Shown here one piece after another: positions 16,349 to 28,289 of a stretch of DNA of 64,000 nucleotides. The stretch comes from Streptacidiphilus albus JL83 (GTDB lineage Bacteria; Actinomycetota; Actinomycetes; Streptomycetales; Streptomycetaceae). The number at the start of each line of letters is the position of its first letter. Within the stretch, counting starts at the first letter, position 1. Position numbers and translations under genes: made by a program. A model generated the notes under the pieces. The model did not search any database, was not told the origin of the DNA, and worked only from the letters and a program-made list of their open reading frames with translations. The stretch lies in assembly GCF_000744705.1 (NCBI RefSeq), contig NZ_JQML01000001.1, positions 2,542,001-2,606,000 of the forward strand, read 5' to 3'.

Positions 16349-17449
16349 CTAGGCCGGGCCGGGGGGCGTTCCGGCCTCCAGTGCGATCCGGCGGTTCCGC
16401 AGCATCGAGGAGAGCAGCGCCAGGCCGATGAAGGCGACGCCGATCAACCCGGTGACGATCTCCGGGATCTCGTACTCGATGGAGACCATCAGGATGACCG
16501 CCAGCGCGCCGATGGCGTAGTGGGCACCGTGCTCCAGGTAGACGTAGTCGTCCAGGGTGCCCTGGCGGACCAGGTAGACCGTCAGCGAGCGGATGTACAT
16601 GGCGCCGATGCCCAGGCCCAGGGTGATCTGGAAGATGTCCTGGCTGATGGCGAAGGCCCCGACGACGCCGTCGAAGGAGAAGGAGGCGTCGAGCACCTCC
16701 AGGTAGAGGAAGAGGAAGAACGCGGCCTTGCCCGCGACCAGCACGGCGGACTTGCCGCCGGGCTTGGCCACAGCGCCCTCCTCCGCCTCCTCGCCGTCCT
16801 CGTCCTCGCCCGCGCCCTCGAAGAGGTCGGACAGGCCGCTGACCGCCAGATAGGTGGTGAGTCCGGCGACACCGGCCAGCAGTACCGTTTCAGCACGGTC
16901 CCCGGCGAAGAACCGGGCCGAGAGCATCAGCACCACCATCGACACCACGACCGAGAGCTGGTTGAGCTTGCCGACCTTCTCCAGCGGGGCCTCGACCCAG
17001 TGCAGCCAGCGGACCTCCTTCTCACCGAGGATGAAGTCCAGGAAGATCATGAGCAGGAACATCCCGCCGAAGGCGGCGATGGCCGGGTGGGCGGCGTTCA
17101 GGTGCTGGGCGTAGGTGAGGCCCTGGTAGGTCTTGCCGGAGTCGAGGGCCAGCTCGACCACGGTCTGCGGGCCGATGTGCGCGGTGAGCGCGACCACCAG
17201 CAGCGGGAAGACCAGCCGCATGCCGAAGACGGCGATCAGCACGCCGACGGTAAGAAAGATCTTCTGCCAGAACGGGGTCATCCGCTTGAGGATGGTGGCG
17301 TTGATGACCGCGTTGTCGAAGGAGAGCGAGATCTCCAGGACGGAGAGGATCAGCACGACACCGAAGCCGTCCGCCCCCCAGAAGTAGGCGGCCGCCGCCA
17401 GCCCTAGCGCGGTGATCCCGAAGGACCAGCCGAAGGTACGGAGTAGCAC
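16349..17449 (-). CDS. TerC/DUF475-family integral membrane protein
   Basis: The 366-residue protein has about nine membrane helices. It carries two half-repeats with acidic motifs within membrane segments: SVLEISLSFDNAVINA and YLEVLDASFSFDGVVGAF. These are the hallmark of TerC/DUF475 metal-ion transport-like proteins. A charged, Glu-rich cytoplasmic loop lies at about 225-250. The GTG at 17449 fits the family start (LLRTFGWSFGITALG) and has AAAGGGA upstream; a longer frame from 17500 is less likely. It is followed upstream by two TerD genes on the same strand, a typical Ter grouping. Confidence 0.88.
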   Translation of the reverse strand: MLLRTFGWSFGITALGLAAAAYFWGADGFGVVLILSVLEISLSFDNAVINATILKRMTPFWQKIFLTVGVLIAVFGMRLVFPLLVVALTAHIGPQTVVELALDSGKTYQGLTYAQHLNAAHPAIAAFGGMFLLMIFLDFILGEKEVRWLHWVEAPLEKVGKLNQLSVVVSMVVLMLSARFFAGDRAETVLLAGVAGLTTYLAVSGLSDLFEGAGEDEDGEEAEEGAVAKPGGKSAVLVAGKAAFFLFLYLEVLDASFSFDGVVGAFAISQDIFQITLGLGIGAMYIRSLTVYLVRQGTLDDYVYLEHGAHYAIGALAVILMVSIEYEIPEIVTGLIGVAFIGLALLSSMLRNRRIALEAGTPPGPA

Positions 17450-17555
17450 AGGGGTCAGTCCCTTTCGGTAGCGTGCGGCAACAGCGGCGACGGGGGCCAC
17501 CGTTCGACCGGTTCGCCGCGGTCCGGACGACCCCCGTACCCTGCCGCACGTTCTC

Positions 17556-18134
17556 TTACTGAACGTTAACCCCGAAGTCTAGGGCGATGCCCCTGAGCCC
17601 CGACGCGTACCCCTGCCCCACGGCGCGGAACTTCCACTCGTTGTTGTAGCGGTACAGCTCGCCGAAGATCATCGCGGTCTCGCTGGAGGCGTCCTCGGTG
17701 AGGTCGTAGCGCGCCAGCTCCTGGCCGTCCGCCTGGTTCAGCACCCGGATGTAGGCGTTGCGGACCTGGCCGAAGCTCTGCAGCCGGGACTCCGCGTCGT
17801 AGATCGAGACCGGGAAGACGATCTTGTCCACCTGTGGCGGGACCATCGTCAGATTGACCTTCACCACCTCGTCGTCATCGGCCCCGGTGCCGCCGACCAG
17901 GTCGTCGCCCATGTGCTCGACCGAACCCTCGGGGCTCTTGAGGTTGTTGTAGAAGACGAAGTACTCGTCGCCGAGCACCCGGCCGGCCGAGCAGAGCAGG
18001 GCGCTGGCGTCCAGGTCGAAGTCGGCCCCCGTGGTCGCCCGCGCCTGCCAGCCGAGACCGATCTGCACGGCCGTCAGATTGGGTGCGGCCTTGGACAGTG
18101 AGACGTTGCCGCCCTTGGCGAGCGTGACACCCAT
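17556..18134 (-). CDS. terD: TerD-family calcium-binding stress protein
   Basis: This 192-residue protein is a canonical single-domain TerD: LAKGGNVSLSK start, [10 protein letters not shown] and acidic Ca-binding stretch [39 protein letters not shown] and [15 protein letters not shown] end. The ribosome site GGAAGGGGAG precedes the ATG. It is about 70% identical by eye to the next protein upstream (18328-18903), so the pair is a tandem duplication. It is likely involved with the TerC-like membrane protein next to it. Confidence 0.93.
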   Translation of the reverse strand: MGVTLAKGGNVSLSKAAPNLTAVQIGLGWQARATTGADFDLDASALLCSAGRVLGDEYFVFYNNLKSPEGSVEHMGDDLVGGTGADDDEVVKVNLTMVPPQVDKIVFPVSIYDAESRLQSFGQVRNAYIRVLNQADGQELARYDLTEDASSETAMIFGELYRYNNEWKFRAVGQGYASGLRGIALDFGVNVQ

Positions 18135-18260
18135 CCGTTCTCCCCTTCCTGGAACAGCCCGGCCACCGACCCGGACCAGGCTCTGCGCGAAGTCTAAGCT
18201 CCTCCGTCCGCCCGGGGACCGCAACGCCCCCGTCCCGGCCTCCGGTGCCCGCCACGACGC

Positions 18261-18295
18261 CGCGAGGGCCGACCCGATCCGGGCCGGCCCTCGCG
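18261..18295. terminator. Hairpin between the two terD genes
   Basis: An 11-bp GC-rich stem with an internal mini-stem lies 33 bp downstream of the upstream terD (18328-18903, minus strand). It probably separates transcription of the two copies. Confidence 0.65.
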
Positions 18296-18327
18296 GAAGG
18301 CACCGCTGTGCGGCCGGGAGGCCGGGG

Positions 18328-18903
18328 TCAGACGTTGACGCCGAAGTCCTGGGCGATCCCGCGCAGGCCGGAGGCGTAGCCCTGGCCGATGGCGCGGAAC
18401 TTCCACTCGGCGCCGTTCCGGTAGAGCTCGCCGAAGACCATCGCGGTCTCGGTCGAGGCGTCCTCGGTGAGGTCGTAGCGCGCGATCTCCTGGCCGGTGG
18501 CCTGGTTGACGATCCGGATGTACGCGTTGCGGACCTGGCCGAAGCTCTGCAGCCGGGACTCCGCCTCGTAGATCGAGACCGGAAACACGATCTTCGCCAC
18601 GCCGGCCGGCACGCCCGCCAGGTTGACCTTGATGACCTCGTCGTCGCCCTCGCCCTCACCGGTGAGGTTGTCGCCGGTGTGCTCGACCGAGCCGTCGGCG
18701 GACTTGAGGTTGTTGTAGAAGACGAAGTCCTTGTCCGAGACGACCTTGCCGGCCTCGGAGGTGAGGATCGCGCTGGCGTCGAGGTCGAAGTCGGCGCCCG
18801 TGGTCGTACGGGCTTCCCAGCCCAGACCCACGAGAACGGCCGTCAGGCCCGGCGCCTCTTTGGTGAGCGAGACATTGCCACCCTTGCTGAGGCTGACACC
18901 CAC
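18328..18903 (-). CDS. terD: TerD-family calcium-binding stress protein
   Basis: This 191-residue protein has all TerD signatures: [35 protein letters not shown], the acidic [13 protein letters not shown] stretch, [12 protein letters not shown] and [15 protein letters not shown]. The ATG at 18903 has a GGAGG-like site (CTGGAGGACTCGTGGG). Family members bind Ca2+ with high affinity and are linked to tellurite, phage and osmotic or oxidative stress. It precedes the second terD and follows the divergently placed peroxiredoxin region on the same strand. Confidence 0.93.
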   Translation of the reverse strand: MGVSLSKGGNVSLTKEAPGLTAVLVGLGWEARTTTGADFDLDASAILTSEAGKVVSDKDFVFYNNLKSADGSVEHTGDNLTGEGEGDDEVIKVNLAGVPAGVAKIVFPVSIYEAESRLQSFGQVRNAYIRIVNQATGQEIARYDLTEDASTETAMVFGELYRNGAEWKFRAIGQGYASGLRGIAQDFGVNV

Positions 18904-19052
18904 GAGTCCTCCAGTTGCAGGGGGAGCACATCGCCGTGCCCCCGTCAGTGCGGTTCGGTTACTGTCCAGCCAACGGCTCGATCGTAGTGTCGGGTTCCCC
19001 GACTACGCAGCCGCACCGCACCAACGGGTGCCGGGCGTGTCCGCCCGCGCCG

Positions 19053-19511
19053 TCAGAGCGCGGCGAGCGCGGCCAGGTATTCCTTCTGGTCACGGGCGTC
19101 CGGCAGGCCGTTGACGACGCTCCAGCGGACGATGCCCTCCTTGTCGACGACGAAGGTCCCGCGCACCGCGCAGCCCTTCTCCTCGTCGAAGACGCCGTAG
19201 GCGCGGGAGGCCGCACCGTGCGGCCAGAAGTCCGACAGCAGCGGGTACTCCAGGCCCTCGCGCTCGGCGAAGACCCGCAGGGTGAACGGCGAGTCGTTGG
19301 AGACCGCGAGGATCTGCACGTCGTCGTTCTGGAAGTGCGGCAGCTCCTTCTCCAGGCTGCACAGCTCGCCGGTGCAGACGCCGGTGAAGGCGAACGGGTA
19401 GAAGACCACGACGACGTTCTTCTCGCCGCGGAAGTCGGAGAGCTTGACCAGCTCGCCGTGCTGATTCTTCAGCTCGAAGTCCGGAGCCTCGGTGCCGAGC
19501 TCGATAGCCAT
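19053..19511 (-). CDS. AhpE-type peroxiredoxin
   Basis: This 152-residue protein has the peroxiredoxin active-site motif PFAFTGVC (P39, T43, C46 peroxidatic) and another Cys at C51. Its start (ELGTEAPDFELKNQHGE) and GTFVVDKEGIVRW segment match the actinobacterial AhpE/bacterioferritin-comigratory type. It reduces hydroperoxides with a thiol partner. The ATG at 19511 has GAGGGG upstream. The order peroxiredoxin, DUF3052, aceE is chromosomal in Streptomyces; here a frameshifted gene lies in between. Confidence 0.9.
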   Translation of the reverse strand: MAIELGTEAPDFELKNQHGELVKLSDFRGEKNVVVVFYPFAFTGVCTGELCSLEKELPHFQNDDVQILAVSNDSPFTLRVFAEREGLEYPLLSDFWPHGAASRAYGVFDEEKGCAVRGTFVVDKEGIVRWSVVNGLPDARDQKEYLAALAAL

Positions 19512-19633
19512 GTGAAAACCCCTCAAGTGCTCGTGGGCCCCGCGCGCGTCGTGCGTGCGGGCAGCCCTGACCGGTCGTCGTGCCCGGCCCCATCCTGCCA
19601 CCCCGTGATCGGGCGCCCGGCTCCGGTGCCCGC

Positions 19634-20550
19634 TCAGCGCATCCCGGGCAGCCGTCCGAGCAGTCCGACCACGCCGACGGCCCGGCGCAGCAGCGCGCCG
19701 CCGGGCAGTCCCGGCACCTGCTCCACCAGGGGGGCGAGCGCCATCAGCCCGCCGATCCGGTGCAGCCTGAGCTCGCCGCGGGCGATCAGGGCGGGCACCG
19801 CGGCGCGCCCGGCCGGGACGGCCAGCACGGTGGCCGCCGCGCCCTCGATCCCGGGGACGTCGGGGCGCCGTCCGGCGGCAGCGCCGAGGTGGTCCAGCCG
19901 CCCGCGTCGGCGCGGAAGACCCAGCCCCGGGTGCCTGCGCCCCAGACCCCGGCGGCGACGCGCAGCCCCTGTCGGCGGGCCAGCGCCCCCACCACGTCCA
20001 CCAGGGCGGCCACGCCGGCGTCGGTGACCGGCTCGGGCACCGAAGCGCCGGGCAGCCGCAGCGCGGCGAGGGCGAGCTCGTGGCCCATCGCGTGGATCTG
20101 GGTGAGCAGCGGCAGCGGCCCGAGCGCGGAGTCGGGCTCGGCCAGGCCCAGGGCCGGCCGGGCGGCGGCCCGGTCCAGGGCGGTGGCGACCCGGTCCCTG
20201 GCCTCGGCGAGGGCCTCCAGGATCCGTCGGGGGTCGTCGCCCGAGTGGTCCCGCCTGTGCGGCTGGGAGCCCGCTGCGGGGCCCGCGCCGGAGCCGTCGG
20301 CGGCTCCGTCCCCGAGCAGGTCGAGGGCCTGGGCCAGCAGCCGGGCCAGCACCGGCCGCTCCGGCCAGGAGCCGAGCTCCGCCAGCGGCCCGATCCCCTG
20401 CCCGGCCGCCTCCCGTGCCGCGGCGAGCGTCAGCAGCGCGTCCCAGCCGCCGAGGACCCGCTCGCGCAGTTCCTGGGCCGGCCAGCCGGCCGCACCCCGC
20501 CGCAGGTCCGGTCGGGGGTCCGGTCGGAGGGTCCCGCCGCGATCGTCCAT
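19634..20550 (-). pseudogene. Frameshifted maleylpyruvate-isomerase-like (DinB-type helical) protein
   Basis: Two frames together make one protein of about 305 residues. The first, from ATG 20550, runs through helical segments (LRERVLGGWDALLTLAA, PLLTQIHAMGHELALAALRL) to GGWTTSALPPDGAP. The second resumes at DVPGIEGAAATVLAVPAGR and ends LGRLPGMR at 19634. Restoring one C in the run at 19862-19865 (four G on the plus strand) joins them perfectly. The family resembles Streptomyces maleylpyruvate isomerase N-terminal-like proteins, with HAMGHELA fitting a metal-binding helix, but I am not certain. The ATG at 20550 is favoured over 20643 because a strong hairpin occupies 20593-20633. Confidence 0.7.
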
Positions 20551-20592
20551 AGGGGCATTCTGCCCATCCTCCGGGGCCGGGGCAGCACGGAA

Positions 20593-20633
20593 CGGCCCCC
20601 CGTGCACGCTCTTCGCGGGTGCACGGGGGGCCG
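20593..20633. terminator. Strong hairpin downstream of the DUF3052 gene
   Basis: A 15-bp perfect GC-rich stem (left arm 20593-20607, right arm 20619-20633) with an 11-nt loop lies 42 bp past the DUF3052 stop, on the minus strand. It probably ends that transcript. Confidence 0.75.
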
Positions 20634-20674
20634 GTTCCGTCACGGTGAGGTAGCTCCGTCAGCCAGTCGGCCCG

Positions 20675-21121
20675 TCAGCGCTTGCCTGCCTTGGCGGCCT
20701 TGGGGGTAGCCAGTCGAACAGCCGACCAGTCCTTGCTGACGGCCACGGTGCTGGTCTGGGAGAGGCCCGCGGTCTGTGCCGCGTCAGCGATCTCGCTGGC
20801 CTCCACATGCCCGGTACGCCCGGTCTTGGGGGTGAGCAGCCAGACGAGGCCGCCCTCCACCAGGTACTCCTGGGCGTCGACGAGGGCGTCGGTGAGATCG
20901 CCGTCCTCGCTGTCCTCGCGGAACCACATCAGCACGGCGTCTGCGACGTCGTCGTAGTCCTCGTCGACGAGCTCGGTGCCGGTGAGGTCCTCCACGGCCT
21001 CACGCAGATCCTGGTCGACGTCGTCGTCGTAGCCGAGCTCCTGGACCACCTGTCCGGGCTGGAAACCCAACCGGTTTGCCGGGTTGGACCTGTCCTCCGC
21101 GGGGTCCGCGGTCGCGCTCAC
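20675..21121 (-). CDS. DUF3052 family protein
   Basis: This 148-residue acidic protein starts at GTG 21121 with an ideal AGGAGG ribosome site. It carries LGFQPGQVVQELGYDDDVD, a hallmark of the actinobacterial DUF3052 family, and MWFREDSEDGDLTDALVDA. It ends in a Lys/Ala tail. It has no membrane segment and no known enzymatic motif. It is divergent from aceE, a conserved pairing in Streptomyces. Function unknown. Confidence 0.88.
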   Translation of the reverse strand: MSATADPAEDRSNPANRLGFQPGQVVQELGYDDDVDQDLREAVEDLTGTELVDEDYDDVADAVLMWFREDSEDGDLTDALVDAQEYLVEGGLVWLLTPKTGRTGHVEASEIADAAQTAGLSQTSTVAVSKDWSAVRLATPKAAKAGKR

Positions 21122-21727
21122 GGGAATTGCCTCCTATATCCGACCCTGTCTCCTGAAGTCAGGGCTGTGGCGGTAGTCCACACGGGCGGGACGCTCAGCG
21201 CAAGTACCCGACGTCCGATCCCGCCCGTTCGATGATGTCCCACAACGCGACACGCCGCGCGACGTGACGCAGATCACTACTGTTTGCCCCAGTATCACCG
21301 ACTATGACGATCGGCGCTGCGGATTTGCCGACTCCCCGCCCGGACACCCCCGACGGTCACCCTCCGCGTCCGCCGTCGACCCGTCGGTGACCGGCCCCGA
21401 ACAGGGAGCAAGAGCATGGTCACAGCGGGCGTAGAGTTCCTGTTCGGCCCTCCCAGCTCCACCCGTGATGGAAGGTGCTTCGCACCCCCAATCGCCACAA
21501 CGTGGTGGCGAGCGTCGGGTCACCTCGTCGTCGCACGGATCCGAACACCCCGGAGGTCCGCGCCGCAGGACGGAGCCGGTTTCACCCGAAAGGGAGACCG
21601 ATGTACCGAAATGTCATCGGGCACGAACCGGTTACCCATGGGTAGAGATGACGTTTCTCGACCTGCGGTCCACGATGGAGGCGGCGCGACACCACCTCAT
21701 AGTGACGACCGACAGTGAAGGAACAGC
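21122..21727. other. Long divergent promoter region between DUF3052 gene and aceE
   Basis: 606 bp with no supported gene. A small dyad CCGATG...CATCGG (21599-21621) lies about 110 bp before aceE. Neither a clear -35/-10 pair nor a known operator stands out. The length suggests regulated transcription or a long leader for aceE. Confidence 0.5.
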
Positions 21728-24478
<2,751 letters not shown>

Positions 24479-24502
24479 GTACGTGAGTAACAGTTAGGCG
24501 GT

Positions 24503-24535
24503 CCCCGCCCGGTGACGAAAGGTCACCGGGCGGGG
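24503..24535 (+). terminator. Terminator of aceE
   Basis: A perfect 14-bp stem (24503-24516 with 24522-24535) around a GAAAG loop is followed by ATTTT. It is a classic intrinsic terminator 25 bp after the aceE stop. Confidence 0.92.
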
Positions 24536-24558
24536 ATTTTCCGTTGTGAAGGAGCCCC

Positions 24559-25326
24559 ATGCTGACCACGCGTTGCGCCACCGCCCTGTTCGCCCTGCTG
24601 CTCCCGCTGCTCACCGGAGCCGGAGCGGTCCCGACCGGGGCCGGGGCCGGGGCCGGACCCGCCGCCGGGCCGCTCCAGGAGCCGGCCGGCCGCCAGTCGG
24701 CGCGGAACGGCCGAATAGTCCAGGCGACCAGCTCCAACTGGTCCGGCTACGCCGTCAGCGGGGGCCGCTACAGCAGCGTCGCCGCCCACTGGGTGCAGCC
24801 CGCCGCCCACTGCACCCGCACCACCTCCTACGCCAGCTTCTGGATCGGCCTGGACGGCGACGGCAGCCACTCCGTCGAACAGACCGGCACCGAGACCGAC
24901 TGCTCCGGCGGCACCCCGATGTCCTACGCCTGGTACGAGATGTACCCGGCCTACCCGGTGGCCTTCACCCACCCGGTCCGCCCCGGCGACCGGATCAGCG
25001 CCTCGGTGACCGCTACCGCCGCCGGGGCCTTCACCCTGGTGCTCAGCGACGCCACCGGGCACTGGAGCGAGACCGTCCGCCGCAACCTCCCCGGCGCCAC
25101 CAGGGCCTCCGCCGAGGTCATCGCCGAGGCCCCCTCCGGCAACACCGGGGTGCTGCCGCTGACCGACTTCGGCACCGCCTCGTTCACCGGCGCCTCGGTG
25201 AACGGCCGTCCGCTGGCGGCGCTCGCCACCGAGCGGATCACCATGACCGCGGGCCCCGCCGTCCTCGCCACCACCTCCGCGCTGGCCGGCGGTGGGAACT
25301 TCGCGGTGACCTGGCGGCGCGGCTGA
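24559..25326 (+). CDS. Secreted G1-family glutamic endopeptidase
   Basis: This 255-residue protein has an N-terminal signal peptide (LFALLLPLLTGAGAV) and a propeptide-like stretch. The eqolisin fold follows: SSNWSGYAV (58-66), WIGLDGDGS, the catalytic Gln in SVEQTGT (Q108), YAWYEMYP and the catalytic Glu in EVIAEAP (E190). The G1 family hydrolyses proteins at acidic pH with a Gln/Glu dyad. The ATG at 24559 has GAAGGAG. The gene is alone after the aceE terminator. It suggests export of acid-active proteases, together with the sedolisins. Confidence 0.88.
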   Translation: MLTTRCATALFALLLPLLTGAGAVPTGAGAGAGPAAGPLQEPAGRQSARNGRIVQATSSNWSGYAVSGGRYSSVAAHWVQPAAHCTRTTSYASFWIGLDGDGSHSVEQTGTETDCSGGTPMSYAWYEMYPAYPVAFTHPVRPGDRISASVTATAAGAFTLVLSDATGHWSETVRRNLPGATRASAEVIAEAPSGNTGVLPLTDFGTASFTGASVNGRPLAALATERITMTAGPAVLATTSALAGGGNFAVTWRRG

Positions 25327-25442
25327 GGACGGGAGGCCCTCGCGCGGCACCCTCCCGAACCTGACGCACACCCGGTGCGCCTATGCTGTGGCCGGATTCC
25401 GTCGGCACCGGGTCGGCGGGGTTTCGGGAGGTATCACCACAG

Positions 25443-25625
25443 ATGGACAGCCAGATCATCCACAAGGCCGCGTTCCTGCTGCACGAGTGCCACGAGCCGG
25501 AGCAGACCGTGGTGGAGCGGCTCAAGGACTACTTCCCCGAGCTCACCCTGATCGAGCGCGAGCGGTACGTGTCGGAGGCGTGGGACCAGGTCCACGGCAA
25601 GCAGGCCGAGGACATCGAGGTCTGA
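25443..25625 (+). CDS. Small hypothetical protein
   Basis: This 60-residue acidic protein (MDSQIIHKAAFLLHECHEPEQ...) is helical, with one Cys. It is preceded by GGGAGG 11 nt before the ATG at 25443, a little far. Frames upstream of this ATG are open but lack a better start. It lies between the G1 peptidase and a hairpin. I do not recognise a family. Confidence 0.5.
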   Translation: MDSQIIHKAAFLLHECHEPEQTVVERLKDYFPELTLIERERYVSEAWDQVHGKQAEDIEV

Positions 25626-25644
25626 CCGCGGAGCGGTCGGTCCG

Positions 25645-25686
25645 GAGCCGGGGCAGTCGTCGTTCCCACGACGGCAGCCCCGGCTC
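25645..25686. terminator. Hairpin after the small hypothetical gene
   Basis: A 10-bp GC-rich stem, one A/A mismatch, then a further 5-bp stem and a 6-nt loop lie 20 bp past the stop at 25625. It is an intrinsic terminator of the GC-rich type. Confidence 0.75.
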
Positions 25687-26036
25687 GGTCGTTCCGGGCG
25701 CGGGCGCTCCGCGGCGCGGTCATGGCTCGGCGCGGCGCCTCCCGCGCCGGAACGCGCGCCGTGCGCGCCTTCCGCGCCGTCCGCACCGGGCCGCGCACCG
25801 CCGGACGGACGACCCGGCGCAGTCCGGCAGCCATCCGAATTCCATGAATTCGCCGGGAATCAAGGGTCGTTCCACCCGCCTTTGTGAGGCTTGTCGCATT
25901 ATGCGAATCGCCCGTACGTCGTACGCAGGCCTGCGGTGCGCTTACGCTTGCGCAGAACATCTCAGAATCATCTCGAAGCGAGACCCCCGGGCCCGGCCCG
26001 TGCGACGGTCGCCGTACCCCCCGAGGAGTCACGCGT
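25687..26036. other. Intergenic region upstream of the secreted hydrolase
   Basis: About 350 bp without a supported gene. The second half is relatively AT-rich for this genome and contains the palindromic CGTACGTCGTACG near 25914, a possible regulator site. The ribosome site GAGGAG lies just before the next ATG. Confidence 0.45.
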
Positions 26037-27242
26037 ATGCGGTTCAGGCGCACCTTGATTGCGGCCATGGTCTCCGTCACCATCCTCGCCGGAACCGGAG
26101 CCGCCGCAGCCGGCGCCGCCGTCTCCGACGAGCAGATCGCCATCACGACGCCGCCTGCGGGCAGCACCGCCTGGACCCACGACCACTCGCTGGGCCTGAC
26201 CATGCCGAACCCCGCCACCGCGAGCGCGACCGACGTCGCCCGCTTCTTCGCCGGGCTCTCCGCCGCCGAGCAGCAGCGGCTGGTGCGCAAGTACCCGCTG
26301 GTGGTGGGGAACTTCGACGGCGCCCCGCCAGCCCTGCGCTACCAGGCCAACGAGCAGGCGATGCAGCAGGAACTGGCCCACCAGCAGGCCAAGGTCGCGG
26401 ATTCGTCGACCGACTCCGCCGACCGGATCGCGGCGCAGAGCCGGATCGCCATGCTGCAGCGGCTGCTCACCCCCGGCCACCAGGTGCTGGCCTTCGACCC
26501 GCGCGGACGCGGACTGGTCGCCGAGGTCTTCGGTGACCTCTCCACCGCCGAGCGGGTCTCGGTCCTGGTCCCCGGCTCCGACATGGACCTGGAGCACTTC
26601 TACGGCACCACCGCCGCCCCGCTGAAGGGCACGGCCGGCATGGCCATGCAGCTGCGCTCCGAGGAGGACGCGGTCTCGCCCGGCACCAGCACGGCGGTCA
26701 TAGCGTGGTCCGGCTACGTCACCCCGGTCGGCCTCGGCGCGGACGCCGCCACCGCGCGGCTGGCGCAGGCCGCCGCGCCGCGCCTGGAGAGCCTGATGTC
26801 CGGGCTGGCGGTCACCGCCCACCCGGACGCCGCCCCCTCGCTGTTCTGCCACTCCTACGGCTCGGTGGTGTGCGGGATCGCCGCCCCGGACATCGCCGCC
26901 CCGCAGGGGGTCAGCGACATGGTGGTCTTCGGCAGCCCCGGCATGGACGTGCCGGACGCCGCCGCGCTGGGCGACGGCGTCCGGCTGTGGGCGACCGCCC
27001 GCAACCCCGGGGACTGGATCGGCGACGTCCCGTACCTGGAGGTGGCCGGCCTCGGCCACGGCGCCGACCCGACCAGCTCGGACTTCGGCTCCCGGGTGAT
27101 CTCCTCGACCGGCTCCTACGGCCACGCCGACTACCTGGACCCGGGCACCGCCAGCCTGCGCAACTTCGCCGACATCGGCCTCGGCCGCTACCCCGACGTC
27201 ACCTGCCGCACCACCGGCGACAGCTGCCTCAGCGGCCTCTAG
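26037..27242 (+). CDS. Secreted alpha/beta hydrolase (DUF1023-like)
   Basis: The 401-residue protein has a signal peptide (RRTLIAAMVSVTILAGTGAAAA). The N-terminal helical region (about 60-150) is followed by an alpha/beta hydrolase core. The nucleophile elbow is CHSYGSVVCG, and acid and His candidates are in DWIGDVPY and GHADYLDP. This is the layout of DUF1023 proteins in actinobacteria. The ATG at 26037 has GAGGAG eight bases upstream. Substrate unknown. Confidence 0.8.
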   Translation: MRFRRTLIAAMVSVTILAGTGAAAAGAAVSDEQIAITTPPAGSTAWTHDHSLGLTMPNPATASATDVARFFAGLSAAEQQRLVRKYPLVVGNFDGAPPALRYQANEQAMQQELAHQQAKVADSSTDSADRIAAQSRIAMLQRLLTPGHQVLAFDPRGRGLVAEVFGDLSTAERVSVLVPGSDMDLEHFYGTTAAPLKGTAGMAMQLRSEEDAVSPGTSTAVIAWSGYVTPVGLGADAATARLAQAAAPRLESLMSGLAVTAHPDAAPSLFCHSYGSVVCGIAAPDIAAPQGVSDMVVFGSPGMDVPDAAALGDGVRLWATARNPGDWIGDVPYLEVAGLGHGADPTSSDFGSRVISSTGSYGHADYLDPGTASLRNFADIGLGRYPDVTCRTTGDSCLSGL

Positions 27243-27267
27243 CCCGGGCCCCGCGCACCCCGGGCCG

Positions 27268-28284
27268 CTACTCCCGCGCGGCGGACGTGCTGCTCATGTC
27301 CGGGTAGCGGTCGCCGGCGACCTGCGCGGCGATCGGCTCCAGCAGGGCCAGCTCCTCGGCGCTCAGCCGCAGCGCCGTGGCGCCGGTGTTCTCCTCCAGC
27401 CGGGTGCGCCTGCGGGTGCCCGGGATCGGGACCACCGCCGTCAGCCCGTGCACCTCGGCCCGCTGCTGCACCCAGGCCAGGGCGACCTGGGCCGGGGTCG
27501 CGCCGTGGGCGGCGGCGATCTTCTGGACGGGGACCAGCAGCGCGGCGTTGCGGGCGGCGTTGTCCCCGGTGAAGCGCGGCTGGCTGTTCCGGAAGTCGCC
27601 CTGGCCCAGCTCCGACGCGTTGGCGAAGGAGCCGGTGAGGAAGCCCCGGCCGAGCGGCGAGTAGGGCACGACGGCGGTGCCGAGCTCGACCGCGGCCGGG
27701 ACCGCGCTCAGCTCGACGTCGCGGGAGAACAGCGACCACTCGGACTGGAGTGCGCTGATCGGGTGAACCGCGTGCGCCTCGCGCAGCTCCGCGCCGGTCA
27801 CCTCGGAGAGCCCGAGGTGACGGACCTTGCCGGCCGTGACCAGCTCGGCCATGGCGCCGACCGACTCCGCCAGCGGCACCTGCGGGTCGCGGCGGTGCAT
27901 GTAGTACAGGTCGATCACGTCCACGCCGAGGCGGCGCAGGCTGGCGTCGACGGCCTGCCGGATGTAGGCCGGGTCGTTCCGGACCGCCCGGTAGGTCGGG
28001 TCGTCGGCGCGGCGCTCGATGGCGAACTTGGTGGCGAGCACCACCTTGTCCCGGTTGGCCCGGACGAAGGGGCCGATCAGCTCCTCGTTGTGACCGCTGC
28101 CGTAGATGTCGGCGGTGTCGAACAGGGTGACCCCGAGCTCCAGCGCGCGCTCCAGCGTCGCCAGCGCCTCGGTGGTGTCGGTCTCACCGTAGAACTCGCT
28201 CATGCCCATGCAGCCGAGGCCCTGGACGCCCACCACCGGGCCGTCGGTGCCGAGGGTGGTGGTCGGAATGACGTTGCTGCTCAT
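27268..28284 (-). CDS. Aldo/keto reductase
   Basis: This 338-residue NADPH-dependent reductase shows the AKR signatures: LGCMGMSEFYG, FDTADIYGSGHNEELIG (catalytic D and Y), VVLATKF (catalytic K), the DLYYMHRRD segment (catalytic H) and VPIPGTRRRTRLEEN (cofactor binding). It begins 5 bp after the MerR gene on the same strand, so the two form an operon under autoregulation. Such MerR/AKR pairs usually respond to reactive electrophiles or redox-active compounds. The ligand here is unknown. Confidence 0.92.
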   Translation of the reverse strand: MSSNVIPTTTLGTDGPVVGVQGLGCMGMSEFYGETDTTEALATLERALELGVTLFDTADIYGSGHNEELIGPFVRANRDKVVLATKFAIERRADDPTYRAVRNDPAYIRQAVDASLRRLGVDVIDLYYMHRRDPQVPLAESVGAMAELVTAGKVRHLGLSEVTGAELREAHAVHPISALQSEWSLFSRDVELSAVPAAVELGTAVVPYSPLGRGFLTGSFANASELGQGDFRNSQPRFTGDNAARNAALLVPVQKIAAAHGATPAQVALAWVQQRAEVHGLTAVVPIPGTRRRTRLEENTGATALRLSAEELALLEPIAAQVAGDRYPDMSSTSAARE

Positions 28285-28289
28285 AGCTG

